Assembly (NCBI GenBank): GCA_022600535.1
Contig: JAHZKE010000043.1
Coordinates: 1 to 39,000, forward strand
DNA: 39,000 nt
Origin: Pseudomonadota bacterium
GTDB lineage: Bacteria; Pseudomonadota; Gammaproteobacteria; Tethybacterales; Persebacteraceae
Direction: 5' to 3'
This document shows, in pieces, positions 8,154 to 17,295 of the stretch (positions within the stretch are counted from its first letter, which is position 1; each line of letters opens with the position of its first letter). A program made the position numbers and the translations under genes. Below the pieces are notes generated by a model, which was given only the letters and a program-made list of their open reading frames with translations, did not search any database and was not told the origin of the DNA.

Positions 8154-9184
8154 CATTACTAACTTATGAAGAAGTAAAAAATAAAATTGGAGATGACAAA
8201 AATAGAGCATTACTATTAGGAAATGGATTTAGCATGTCTTATGACGAAAAAAGATTCTCTTTTGCTAATTTGCTTGATAGTGCTATAAAAGAAGATTTGT
8301 TCGGAAAGAATAGCCCTGCCTATAAAACTTTTGAATATGTTAAAAGCGTAGATTTTGAAGAAGTAATTAAATTTTTAGAATCGCCAACAGCGATAGAGAT
8401 AATTAATTCAATTATAGTTGAAAATGGCAAGCAATTTAAAAATAAAGATGCAATAATAAAAAAATTAAAAAAAATTTTAGTAGATGTAATAACAATCAAT
8501 CACCCTGAAGGAATTATGAATCAAAAATCTCATCATGCTTTCTGCTTTATTGGCTACTACAAAAAAATTTATACACTAAATTATGATTTATTACTATATT
8601 GGTTATGCTTAAAATTATTAAACTTGAACGCTCTTGAAAAATATCACCTATTTGACGACAATAATCAAATTTTATTATTAAAAGTAAATGATGGTTTTTT
8701 CAAAGAACCGTATAATTTAGATACATATTTTTGTAATAACGAGACAAAGCAAACAATTTTTTATTTGCATGGCGGCTTACATATTTACAATAAACAAAAT
8801 AATATTATAAAGATAACACATAGCAAAGAACAACAAAAACTCAGCGATCAAATACGTCAAAATATCAAGCAAGACAATTACCCACTTTTCGTGTCAGAGG
8901 GAAGCAGTGATAACAAAAAAAATAAAATTACTAATAATAATTATCTTAATCATTGCTATAAAAATTTAGCTAATGGCGGAGGCGAAAATAGTCATTTGGT
9001 TATTTTTGGAACTAAACTGAAAACAAATGATAACCATATAAAAGATATAATCTTGAAAGGGAAATTTGAAAATATATACATTGGGATAAAAAATATAGAC
9101 GAAAAAGAATTATTCGCTGATTTTGAAGACAGTGGGAAAAATATAATTTACTATGATTACCAAACTGTAAAAGTTTGGGGATAA
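8150..9184 (+). CDS. DUF4917-like protein with SIR2-like motif pattern
   Basis: LLLGNGFSMSYDE, KIYTLNYDLLLYWL, FYLHGGLHIY, FVSEGSSDNKKNKITNNNYLNHCYKNLA, HLVIFGTKLKTNDNHIKDII; ATGA overlap with hsdS stop. Confidence 0.7.
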   Translation: MTLLTYEEVKNKIGDDKNRALLLGNGFSMSYDEKRFSFANLLDSAIKEDLFGKNSPAYKTFEYVKSVDFEEVIKFLESPTAIEIINSIIVENGKQFKNKDAIIKKLKKILVDVITINHPEGIMNQKSHHAFCFIGYYKKIYTLNYDLLLYWLCLKLLNLNALEKYHLFDDNNQILLLKVNDGFFKEPYNLDTYFCNNETKQTIFYLHGGLHIYNKQNNIIKITHSKEQQKLSDQIRQNIKQDNYPLFVSEGSSDNKKNKITNNNYLNHCYKNLANGGGENSHLVIFGTKLKTNDNHIKDIILKGKFENIYIGIKNIDEKELFADFEDSGKNIIYYDYQTVKVWG

Positions 9185-9220
9185 AAATTTATTCCCAATG
9201 AAAAAATTGATTACTCATTT

Positions 9221-9318
9221 AATAAAAGTTATAATAGCGGTAACACAACCGCCACGCCTACTCTACGATGCGAAACTTGGGCGGCTTTTCTATGCCTTAA
9301 TGGTAAGCATAATGCCTA
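9221..9318 (+). repeat. Direct repeat copy 1 of hsdR leader
   Basis: AATAAAAGTTATAATAGCG.TAACACAA..CCGCCACGCCTA...ACGATGCG.AAC.TGG.CGGCTTTT.TATGCC..AATGG.AAGCATAATG, matching 9422-9526 with substitutions and a 12-13 nt gap. Confidence 0.85.
9249..9289 (+). terminator. Degenerate copy of terminator-like hairpin upstream of hsdR
   Basis: CCGCC...GGCGG followed by CTTTT; first of two similar leader segments. Confidence 0.45.
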
Positions 9319-9421
9319 CCCTCCCCCATCAAAAGCAATATTTTACCGCTCAAAAGCCGGCAGCAATGGGGATAAATATACCTAATAATGCCAATACAGC
9401 AAAAAAGTTTATTTTTCCCAT

Positions 9422-9526
9422 AATAAAAGTTATAATAGCGATAACACAACAGTTAACACAGCCGCCACGCCTATCCACGATGCGCAACCTTGGCGGCTTT
9501 TTTATGCCCAAATGGGAAGCATAATG
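9422..9526 (+). repeat. Direct repeat copy 2 of hsdR leader, extending to the hsdR start codon
   Basis: See copy 1 (9221-9318). Confidence 0.85.
9461..9503 (+). terminator. Intrinsic terminator-like hairpin GCCGCCA...TGGCGGC-TTTTTT just before hsdR
   Basis: Perfect 7-bp stem followed by six T; ends ~20 nt before ATG 9524. Confidence 0.6.
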
Positions 9527-12500
9527 TCTAAAATCCCCAAGACGAGCGAGAATTACATCCAGCAAAATACCATTACTCTACTTGAGAGTATGGGCTATAT
9601 TTTTATTCGCCGCGAGCGAAACATCACACTGCGAGAGGGAAAACTTAATGAGGTGGTATTTAAAACTATACTGAGCCAACAACTCAAAAAAATAAATGGT
9701 TTTAATTATAAGGGTAAGAAATATAAATTTTCAGATAAAAATATCGCTAAAGCGATTGAGGCGTTAGATGTTCCGCTCAATGAAGGGCTAATAAATGCGA
9801 ACCAAAAAATAAGCGATAAGATAATATTGGGCAGTAGTTATGAGGAAGATCTGCACGATGGCGCTAAAAAAAGTTTTTCACTTAAATATATTGATTGGGA
9901 AAATATTGAAAATAATGTTTTTCATGTTAGCGAAGAGTTTTCGGTAGAAAGACAAACAAAGATAGAACGGGATAAAAACAGACGCCCCGATTTAGTGCTT
10001 TTTATTAATGGCATTCCGCTGGCAGTGGTTGAGCTTAAAAAATCCAGTGTCGCAACAGAAGAAGGTATTTCGCAGATGGTACGCAATCAGGGAAAGGACG
10101 AAATACCGCACCTGTTTAAATATATACAACTGACGCTTGCGGGTAATAGCCACGAACCAAAGTATGCAACAACGGGAACGAGTAGCAATTTTTATGCGAT
10201 ATGGAAAGAGGAAAACCCCAATAAAGAATTAAAACAGCTAATAACGAAAAGAAGTATCAGTGCATTGGATAAAATTGTCTATTCGCTTTTTAATAAAAGT
10301 CGGCTGATTGAAATTTTACAATCTTATATTCTCTTTGATAAAAAGGTAAAAAAAATAGCGCGCTATCCGCAATTTTTTGCTCTGCAAGCGATAATGAAGA
10401 AAATAGAAACTTTTGACAAAGCAGGAATACGCGGCGGTGGGCTTATTTGGCATACGCAAGGTAGCGGAAAATCGCTGACGATGTCTATGCTTACCAAGGT
10501 AATTATGAGAAATATCCCCGGGGCAAAGTTAATTGTTGTTACCGATAGAAAAGATTTAGATAAACAAATTAATCAGACATTTACCAATAGCGAAATAAAG
10601 GCGGGGCGTGCTACCAGTGGACACGATTTAATTGAAAAACTGCAATCGGGGATGAGTATCATTACAACGCTAGTACATAAATTTGAAACAGTAGCGAAAG
10701 AAAAAATAACGCTTGCTGACCCGAATATTTTTGTGATTGTGGATGAATCGCACCGAACACAAGGCGGCGATTTGCATAGAGCAATGAAAAAAGTGTTCAC
10801 GCATGGTTGCTATCTTGCATTTACGGGCACGCCGTTATTAAAAGAAAATAAAAATTCTATTGCTAAATTTGGCGGATTGCTTCATAAATATACAATTGAC
10901 CAAGCGGTGCAAGATAAAGCGGTACTCCCTCTGCTGTATGAGGGGCGATTAGTAGACCAATGGATTAGTGACCAAGATAGCTTAGATAGAAAGTTTGCGT
11001 TGATTTCGGCTAATCTTAATGAGAAGGAAACAGCTGACTTAAAACAAAAATGGGCGCGATTTACAAAGATCGCTTCTAGTGAGCAACGATTAGAAATGAT
11101 TGCCGTAGATATTGACGCACACTTCATTAAGCATATAAAAGATACGGGTTTTAAAGGAATGTTAGCAACCAGTAGTAAGTATGATGCGATTAAATATCAT
11201 TCTATTTTTGAAGAATTTGGACATATCAAAACGGCGTTTATTATTTCGCCACCGGATGCACGGGATGGTTTTGAGGAGGTGGACGAAGGGAATAAGCAGT
11301 ATGTAGCGGCAGCATGGAATAAACTGGTAAAAGAACATGGCGATGCAGAACAGTATTTAGAAAATATAAAAGATAAGTTTGTAGAAGGGGAAGAAATAGA
11401 TTTACTGATTGTAGTAGATAAATTGCTGACGGGTTTTGATGCCCCACGGGCGCAAATGCTCTATATAGATAAAGAGCTAAAAGACCATACGCTACTGCAA
11501 GCAATCGCAAGGGTGAATCGGCTTTATGATGGCAAACAATTTGGTATTATTATAGATTACCGCGGGTTGCTCGGTAATTTAGACCAAGCGTTAACTTCCT
11601 ATAGTTCTTTTGATGGTTTTGATGAACAAGATATTATCGGGGCAGTAATTGATATTAATAACGAAATCGCTAAGGTAAAGACGTCTTATTCGTATCTTAA
11701 AGAGTTATTTGCACCGGTAGAAAATAAGGAGGATAACGAGAGTTATGAGGTTTTTCTGGCAGCGGAAGAAAAAAGAAAAGAGTTTTACCAACTGCTTTCT
11801 CAATATGGTGTTGCATTGAAGTTAGCGCTTTCCAGCGACAAAGCTTACGAATTATTTACCACAAAAGAAATAGACAATTATAAAAAAGTAATGAAGTTTT
11901 ATAGTGAACTGAGGAAGAGTGTAAAAATACGCTATCACGAAGAAGTGGATTTTGGTTTGTATGAAAAACAAATGCAAAAACTATTAGATACTTTTATTTA
12001 TGCCAAAGATATAGACCAAATTACAAAATTAGTTAATGTTTTTGACGAGGGTTTTGAAGCTGAACTTGAGCGTGTTGTCGGCAATAATGCGCGAGCGGAT
12101 GTTATTTTAAGTGCGACAACAAAGGTGATTAGTGAAAAACGCGAACAAAACCCTGCTTATTATGACAAACTCTCAAAGCGTATCCAAAAGATATTAGATG
12201 AGTATAAAGAAAATAGGTTAAGTGATGATGAAAAGTTAGAACACGCCAAAGATATTCGCACCATGTTAATGGAAAAAAACAATGTTGATAAAGGCGAGTA
12301 TCCTGACGAGATTAAGCATAATCCCCCTGCGCGTGCTTTTTATGATAACTTGCAAGAGGCAATGCAAGAAGTGCCTCCTGAAGCATTTATTACCACGATA
12401 TTAGAAATAAATGCGATTTTTAAAGAGATCGCTAAAAAACCAGATTGGCAAATAAATACTGATGTTAAAAATGAAATAGACCAACAGATAGATGATATTT

Positions 12501-12601
12501 TTTGGACGCTTAAAGAAACGCATGATATAAAACTTGCAGATAGCGATGAGCTTATCGTACAAGTGCGTTCTATTGGTATTAGTAATTATGCAAGTAAATA
12601 A
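9524..12601 (+). CDS. hsdR: Type I restriction endonuclease subunit R
   Basis: RRPDLVLFINGIPLAVVELKKSS nuclease motif, GGGLIWHTQGSGKSLTM Walker A, VDESHRTQGG, LAFTGTPLL, VVDKLLTGFDAP, QAIARVNR. Start at 9524 preferred over 9512 (same frame). Confidence 0.96.
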   Translation: MSKIPKTSENYIQQNTITLLESMGYIFIRRERNITLREGKLNEVVFKTILSQQLKKINGFNYKGKKYKFSDKNIAKAIEALDVPLNEGLINANQKISDKIILGSSYEEDLHDGAKKSFSLKYIDWENIENNVFHVSEEFSVERQTKIERDKNRRPDLVLFINGIPLAVVELKKSSVATEEGISQMVRNQGKDEIPHLFKYIQLTLAGNSHEPKYATTGTSSNFYAIWKEENPNKELKQLITKRSISALDKIVYSLFNKSRLIEILQSYILFDKKVKKIARYPQFFALQAIMKKIETFDKAGIRGGGLIWHTQGSGKSLTMSMLTKVIMRNIPGAKLIVVTDRKDLDKQINQTFTNSEIKAGRATSGHDLIEKLQSGMSIITTLVHKFETVAKEKITLADPNIFVIVDESHRTQGGDLHRAMKKVFTHGCYLAFTGTPLLKENKNSIAKFGGLLHKYTIDQAVQDKAVLPLLYEGRLVDQWISDQDSLDRKFALISANLNEKETADLKQKWARFTKIASSEQRLEMIAVDIDAHFIKHIKDTGFKGMLATSSKYDAIKYHSIFEEFGHIKTAFIISPPDARDGFEEVDEGNKQYVAAAWNKLVKEHGDAEQYLENIKDKFVEGEEIDLLIVVDKLLTGFDAPRAQMLYIDKELKDHTLLQAIARVNRLYDGKQFGIIIDYRGLLGNLDQALTSYSSFDGFDEQDIIGAVIDINNEIAKVKTSYSYLKELFAPVENKEDNESYEVFLAAEEKRKEFYQLLSQYGVALKLALSSDKAYELFTTKEIDNYKKVMKFYSELRKSVKIRYHEEVDFGLYEKQMQKLLDTFIYAKDIDQITKLVNVFDEGFEAELERVVGNNARADVILSATTKVISEKREQNPAYYDKLSKRIQKILDEYKENRLSDDEKLEHAKDIRTMLMEKNNVDKGEYPDEIKHNPPARAFYDNLQEAMQEVPPEAFITTILEINAIFKEIAKKPDWQINTDVKNEIDQQIDDIFWTLKETHDIKLADSDELIVQVRSIGISNYASK

Positions 12602-13250
12602 TGTTGCGGTCATCTATAAAGATGTTAAACATGCCAATTTGAGAGTGCGCCCCAATAAAGAGGTAATATTAACGGTGCCTCTAAATATGACGAATGGGGA
12701 AATAAAGTATATTCTCAACAAAAGAGCAGATTGGATAAAAAAACAGTTGGTTCTATTTAATCAAAATGAACCTATTAAACGAGAGTTAGTCAGTGGTGAA
12801 AATTTTGTCTATTTGGGAAAAAACTATCGGCTCAAGGTGATAGAGGCACAAGAGGAAAGAGTCAAGCTAAATCGCGGTTATTTTGAGTTATATGTAAAGG
12901 ATAAACAGCACTATACGAAAAAAGAAAAATTAATTGAGAGTTGGTATAAAACAAAGGCGGCGGTGCATTTTCAAAAAACAATAGAAAAGTATCAACCGAT
13001 TGTTAAAAAGGATATAAAGACAATACGCATCCGTTCTATGAAAACACGCTGGGGGTCTTGCAATCCGAAAAAGTCCTATATTAATTTAAATCTTGAGTTA
13101 ATTAAAAAATCAAAGGCATCTATTGAATATGTTGTTTTTCACGAATTGACACACTTAATCCACCACAATCATAGTGCAAAATTTTATAATTATCTAACCT
13201 TACACATGCCAGATTGGAAAAAAAGAAAATTGATTTTAGATAATCAATAG
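12588..13250 (+). CDS. YgjP-like (DUF45/SprT-like) zinc metallopeptidase
   Basis: RSMKTRWGSCNPKKSYINLNLELI and HELTHLIHHNHSAKFY (HExxH). Start set at ATG 12588, overlapping the hsdR end. Confidence 0.85.
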   Translation: MQVNNVAVIYKDVKHANLRVRPNKEVILTVPLNMTNGEIKYILNKRADWIKKQLVLFNQNEPIKRELVSGENFVYLGKNYRLKVIEAQEERVKLNRGYFELYVKDKQHYTKKEKLIESWYKTKAAVHFQKTIEKYQPIVKKDIKTIRIRSMKTRWGSCNPKKSYINLNLELIKKSKASIEYVVFHELTHLIHHNHSAKFYNYLTLHMPDWKKRKLILDNQ

Positions 13251-13346
13251 TGATAACATAAAGAGGTAATTGGAAATGAAAGTATAAATTACCATGCCAA
13301 GCCCTGTTGCATTACAAACATTGACGGATTAGAAAAAATACTTATG

Positions 13347-13374
13347 CCGCCCAACCTACTGCGTAGGGCGTTTT
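13347..13374 (+). terminator. Putative intrinsic terminator after the restriction-modification operon
   Basis: CGCCCAACCTACTGCGTAGGGCG hairpin (CCTAC/GTAGG plus CGC/GCG) followed by TTTT. Confidence 0.45.
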
Positions 13375-13412
13375 GTAAGCCGGCGGTTTCTAAGTGATAA
13401 AAGTAATGATTA

Positions 13413-14795
13413 CTAATTGGTAACGATTTCGGGTCCCATTATCATATTTGGTAAGAACGTAGAGATAACGGGGACATAGGTGATGATTATCAAGAATACA
13501 AATAACACCATTAAAAATGGTGCTGCCGCTTTTACGACTGATAATATCGGCATATTTGCAACGCTTGATGTTACAAAAAGGTTGAGCCCTACAGGGGGAG
13601 TAATCATGCCAATTTCCATATTAACGACCATGATAATGCCAAGATGGATTGGGTCAATCCCCAGCTCTATGGCGATTGGAAAGACCAAAGGGGCGACAAT
13701 CACCAACAAACCCGAAGGTTCCATAAATTGCCCGCCAATTAATAAAATAACATTTACGATTATTAAAAAAGTTACCGCCCCTAAACCTGCGGATAGCATT
13801 AAATTTGCGACTTGTTGGGGGATTTGTTCATCCGTTAGCACATGTTTTAAAATCAATGCATTGGCTATCACAAATAATAATGTGATGGTTAGCTTGCCTG
13901 CTTCTAAAAATGTTTTTTTAGTATCTGCATGAAAGAAAGCAGTGAATATTAACCATGGTTTTCTAATCAAGGTTTGGCAAGATTCCTTGAAATTGTTGCT
14001 ATGCTTTAAGGGTCCTACATCGCAATAAATAAAAGTAACAATAAAGTAAGCATAAACGGCGGCAACGGCGGCGGCTTCTGTCGGGGTGAAAATGCCGCCA
14101 TAAATACCGCCTAAAATTATCACCACCAAAAGCAACCCCCACAGTGCATCTTTACCTGAGGCGATAATTTCGTCAACACCTTTCCATGTTCCGCGTGGCA
14201 AATTACGCACCCGTGCGATAACATAAATGGCTGTCATCAGCATAATTCCTGCCATTATGCCGGGGAGTATCCCTGCTAAAAACATTCTGCCAACCGACAC
14301 ATCAACGGCGGCGGCATAAACGACCATAACGATTGAGGGCGGGATTAAAATACCCAATGTGCCAGCATTACAGATGACACCGGCGGCGAATTCTTTACTG
14401 TAACCGACTTGCCGCATTCCGGCAATCACAATCGTACCAATCGCAACTACTGTTGCGGGGGATGAACCAGACAAAGCGGCAAACATCATACAGGAAAAAA
14501 CTCCTGCAATCGCGAGCCCCCCGGGTAAATGTCCGACACAGGCAATGGAAAATCGTATGATGCGCTGGGCGACGCCTCCGGTGGTCATAAAGCTGGAAGC
14601 AAGGATAAAAAACGGCACTGCCAATAGGGTGAAATGCCCTTCAAACGCGCTCAAGAATGTTTGTGCTACCGATGCCAAAGAGCTTTCAGAAAACCATAAT
14701 AAAAATAATACCGAAGAAAATCCTAATGCAACCGCAACAGGCACGCCGACCAATAATAAAAAAATAACCAATGAGAATAATAACGCGACTTCCAT
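13413..14795 (-). CDS. dctM: TRAP transporter large permease (DctM family)
   Basis: Multi-TM; FSCMMFAALSGSSPATVVAIG, GTLGILIPPSIVMVVYA, EIGMITPPVGLNLFV. TAATG junction with upstream dctQ. Confidence 0.93.
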   Translation of the reverse strand: MEVALLFSLVIFLLLVGVPVAVALGFSSVLFLLWFSESSLASVAQTFLSAFEGHFTLLAVPFFILASSFMTTGGVAQRIIRFSIACVGHLPGGLAIAGVFSCMMFAALSGSSPATVVAIGTIVIAGMRQVGYSKEFAAGVICNAGTLGILIPPSIVMVVYAAAVDVSVGRMFLAGILPGIMAGIMLMTAIYVIARVRNLPRGTWKGVDEIIASGKDALWGLLLVVIILGGIYGGIFTPTEAAAVAAVYAYFIVTFIYCDVGPLKHSNNFKESCQTLIRKPWLIFTAFFHADTKKTFLEAGKLTITLLFVIANALILKHVLTDEQIPQQVANLMLSAGLGAVTFLIIVNVILLIGGQFMEPSGLLVIVAPLVFPIAIELGIDPIHLGIIMVVNMEIGMITPPVGLNLFVTSSVANMPILSVVKAAAPFLMVLFVFLIIITYVPVISTFLPNMIMGPEIVTN

Positions 14796-15460
14796 TATTT
14801 TTGCGCCTCATTTGCGCCGATGTCAAAATCACCGACTTCTTCCTCATGGCTGGCAATCAAACTGCTTTTTGAGCCCTGCCAAATCTGCCATGCGAGCTGA
14901 CAAAAACGGAGCAGTAATAATGCCATTGAAATCGGCAACACAATGTAGGGAATTAACCGCGGGATTTTCTCGTACGGTTCGCCATCGTTGAAAATGTCTT
15001 TGAGAAAACTAAGCCATTGCGGCATGGGAATATCATTGACCTCATACCAACCTTTAGAGAGAAATTTATCCTGTAACCCGGTGGGAAACCACCGTCCCGT
15101 GCTGGCAGGGAGATTGGCAAAGTTCGCCCAATAATCCCATGCGCCTTTCACCAAGAGAAACGAAAACATGATGCACATCGTTACCGAAAATAACGCAAAA
15201 TATCTGCGCCAAAAAGGTGAGAGCAAATTGGTGATAATATCCACGCCCAGATGCAATTTATGTTTTACTGCATAGGAAGCCCCCAACAACACCAACCAGC
15301 CAAATAGAAATACTGTAGATTCTAAAGCCCATAACATGTTGCTGTTAAAAAAACTTCGTGCCACCACATTGGCGAAAGTAATCGCCAACATCAAAAACAT
15401 AATCCAGATGATAAGATTTTCTTCAATCTTATCAATAAATTCAGCAACAGGTTTTGTCAT
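14795..15460 (-). CDS. dctQ: TRAP transporter small permease (DctQ family)
   Basis: 4-TM pattern, VVARSFFNSNMLWALESTVFLFGWLVLLGASYAVKHKLHLGVDII; between dctP and dctM. Confidence 0.9.
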   Translation of the reverse strand: MTKPVAEFIDKIEENLIIWIMFLMLAITFANVVARSFFNSNMLWALESTVFLFGWLVLLGASYAVKHKLHLGVDIITNLLSPFWRRYFALFSVTMCIMFSFLLVKGAWDYWANFANLPASTGRWFPTGLQDKFLSKGWYEVNDIPMPQWLSFLKDIFNDGEPYEKIPRLIPYIVLPISMALLLLRFCQLAWQIWQGSKSSLIASHEEEVGDFDIGANEAQK

Positions 15461-15533
15461 TATTTGTTACGCAATAATAGAGGGTAGATAGCAACCTACC
15501 CTCAGATTATCAACCTGTTTACATTAACAATAA

Positions 15534-16538
15534 TTACGATTTTTTGTTAATGGCTTGTGCCGCATCAATATTGTCTTGCCCGACATCGTTGCGGAATTGA
15601 TCCCAAACAGGGCTCATGGTTTCAACCCATTCTGATCTTTCAGCGGGATTTAAAGTGCGAATAGTGCCGCCAGCATCTAAAATTGATTGACGGCTTTTCT
15701 GATTGACCTGATAGGCTTCTTTGTTCCGTAAGGCAGTAACTTCGTTCAAAATGGTTAGGAATTGCTGACGTACCGCAGGGTCTAAACCATCTAACCATTC
15801 TACCGAAGCAACGACCAAGTAATCTAAAATGCCGTGGTTGGTTTCGGTAATGCCATCTTGTACTTCAAAGAATTTTTTGCCGTAGATGTTTGACCAAGTA
15901 TTTTCTTGTCCATCTACAACACCTTGTTGCAATGATCCATAAACTTCTGAAAATGCTAATTTCTGTGGTGACGCACCCAACGCTTCCATTTGTGCGACCA
16001 ACACATCCGAAGATTGCACACGGAATTTCAACCCTGCAGCATCTTTTGGTGAGACCAGCGGCACATCTGCCGAAAGTTGTTTCATACCATTGTGCCAAAA
16101 TACTAAGCCCTGCAAACCACGCTTACGCATACTATTTTTCATTGCTTGTCCATTTTCCGATGCTTGGAAGGCATCCACTGCTTCAATATTTTTGAACATA
16201 AAGGGTAGGTCAAAAATACGGAATTGCTTGGTGAATTTTTCAAATTTTGACAAGGAGGGTGCTGCCAGATGTACATCGCCGTTTAGCATTGCCTCTAACA
16301 CTTTATTATCATTGTAAAGTGAGGAGTTTGGATAGACCTCCATACATGCTTTGCCATTCATTTCATCATTGATACGACTTTCCAATAATGTTGCGGCAAT
16401 GCCTTTAGGGTGCTTGTCTGTGTTAGTAACATGACTGAACTTAATAACGGTTTCTCCAGCATCGCAAGCTGCCATTGCTGAAGGAGCGGTTAATAAAAGC
16501 ATACTGCTAAAAGCAGAGTATAGTAAGATTTTTTTCAT
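15534..16538 (-). CDS. dctP: TRAP transporter substrate-binding protein (DctP family)
   Basis: Signal peptide; VIKFSHVTNTDKHPKGIAA, LKFRVQSSDVLVAQMEALGASPQKLAFSEVYGSLQQGVVDGQENTWSNI. Confidence 0.94.
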   Translation of the reverse strand: MKKILLYSAFSSMLLLTAPSAMAACDAGETVIKFSHVTNTDKHPKGIAATLLESRINDEMNGKACMEVYPNSSLYNDNKVLEAMLNGDVHLAAPSLSKFEKFTKQFRIFDLPFMFKNIEAVDAFQASENGQAMKNSMRKRGLQGLVFWHNGMKQLSADVPLVSPKDAAGLKFRVQSSDVLVAQMEALGASPQKLAFSEVYGSLQQGVVDGQENTWSNIYGKKFFEVQDGITETNHGILDYLVVASVEWLDGLDPAVRQQFLTILNEVTALRNKEAYQVNQKSRQSILDAGGTIRTLNPAERSEWVETMSPVWDQFRNDVGQDNIDAAQAINKKS

Positions 16539-16782
16539 TTGGTTGTATTCCTTCTAAAATATTTTAAGTTATAAACTACGTCTCATTATATATTAATGAG
16601 ACCAATTACAAGCATTTTACAATAGATTAGAGTGAATATCATGGGGATATTGCATTTTTCTAAAAAAAACCTGATTAATGGCTCAACAATTTCCCTCCGG
16701 TGGAGGAAAATTTAAATAACCCTAACTCTATTTTTAGGTCACAACGGCATTAGCGAAAAAACGCTTAATGCCGTATCAAAAA

Positions 16783-17178
16783 TTACATGCTTATATTTAG
16801 CATCGCTCCTTCACCAAGAGAGATAAACGGAGCGCGAAAACCTTCTTTAATGAAGTAATAAATTTGCTGCTCTTCGTCTAATACAACTTTATAACAACCC
16901 CAGTCGCTACCAAAGTTAGAACAATAACTGTTGTTTTCAACTTTCCATTGCCCTTCAGATGGTTTGGCATCGCCGTCTTTTATCCACAATGTTAACCCCG
17001 ATTCTGAAAAATACTGCAATGTTCTGCTCGCGTAATGTACGCCCGCGATACTTTTCCCGTTTAACAGAGATTTTATCTCCGCATCAGAAAGATTTTTTTC
17101 AGCTGCAACCGCCGGGGTAGCAACTAAAAGCAATGCAGTTAGTAAAGAAATTAAGTAAGTTTTGATTGTTGTTTTCAT
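16783..17178 (-). CDS. Small secreted/periplasmic protein of unknown function
   Basis: Signal peptide MKTTIKTYLISLLTALLLVATPAVAAEK; three Cys; start at ATG 17176-17178. Confidence 0.7.
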   Translation of the reverse strand: MKTTIKTYLISLLTALLLVATPAVAAEKNLSDAEIKSLLNGKSIAGVHYASRTLQYFSESGLTLWIKDGDAKPSEGQWKVENNSYCSNFGSDWGCYKVVLDEEQQIYYFIKEGFRAPFISLGEGAMLNISM

Positions 17179-17295
17179 AAGATATGCCTCCAAATTGTTG
17201 GTTTTAATCGTGTCATTGTATAACAAGTTATTGATTTTATTTTTAATAAAATCATCGCAAAGTGCTATTTTAATAATGACTTTTCCAATTATTTT

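Noticed and set aside
9198-9524. 108-aa ORF upstream of hsdR
   Set aside because: Its internal protein repeat simply mirrors the duplicated noncoding leader with terminator hairpins; treated as repeat, not as a gene.
13250-13412. Possible attR/tRNA-Ser end duplication at the right edge of the restriction island
   Set aside because: No copy of the tRNA 3' end (TTCGAATCCCACTCTCTCCGCCA) was seen there.
16744-16774. ACGGCATTAGCG...CGCTTAATGCCGT hairpin downstream of the small secreted protein
   Set aside because: Imperfect stem and no T-tract on the relevant strand; could be a weak terminator but not supported enough to list.
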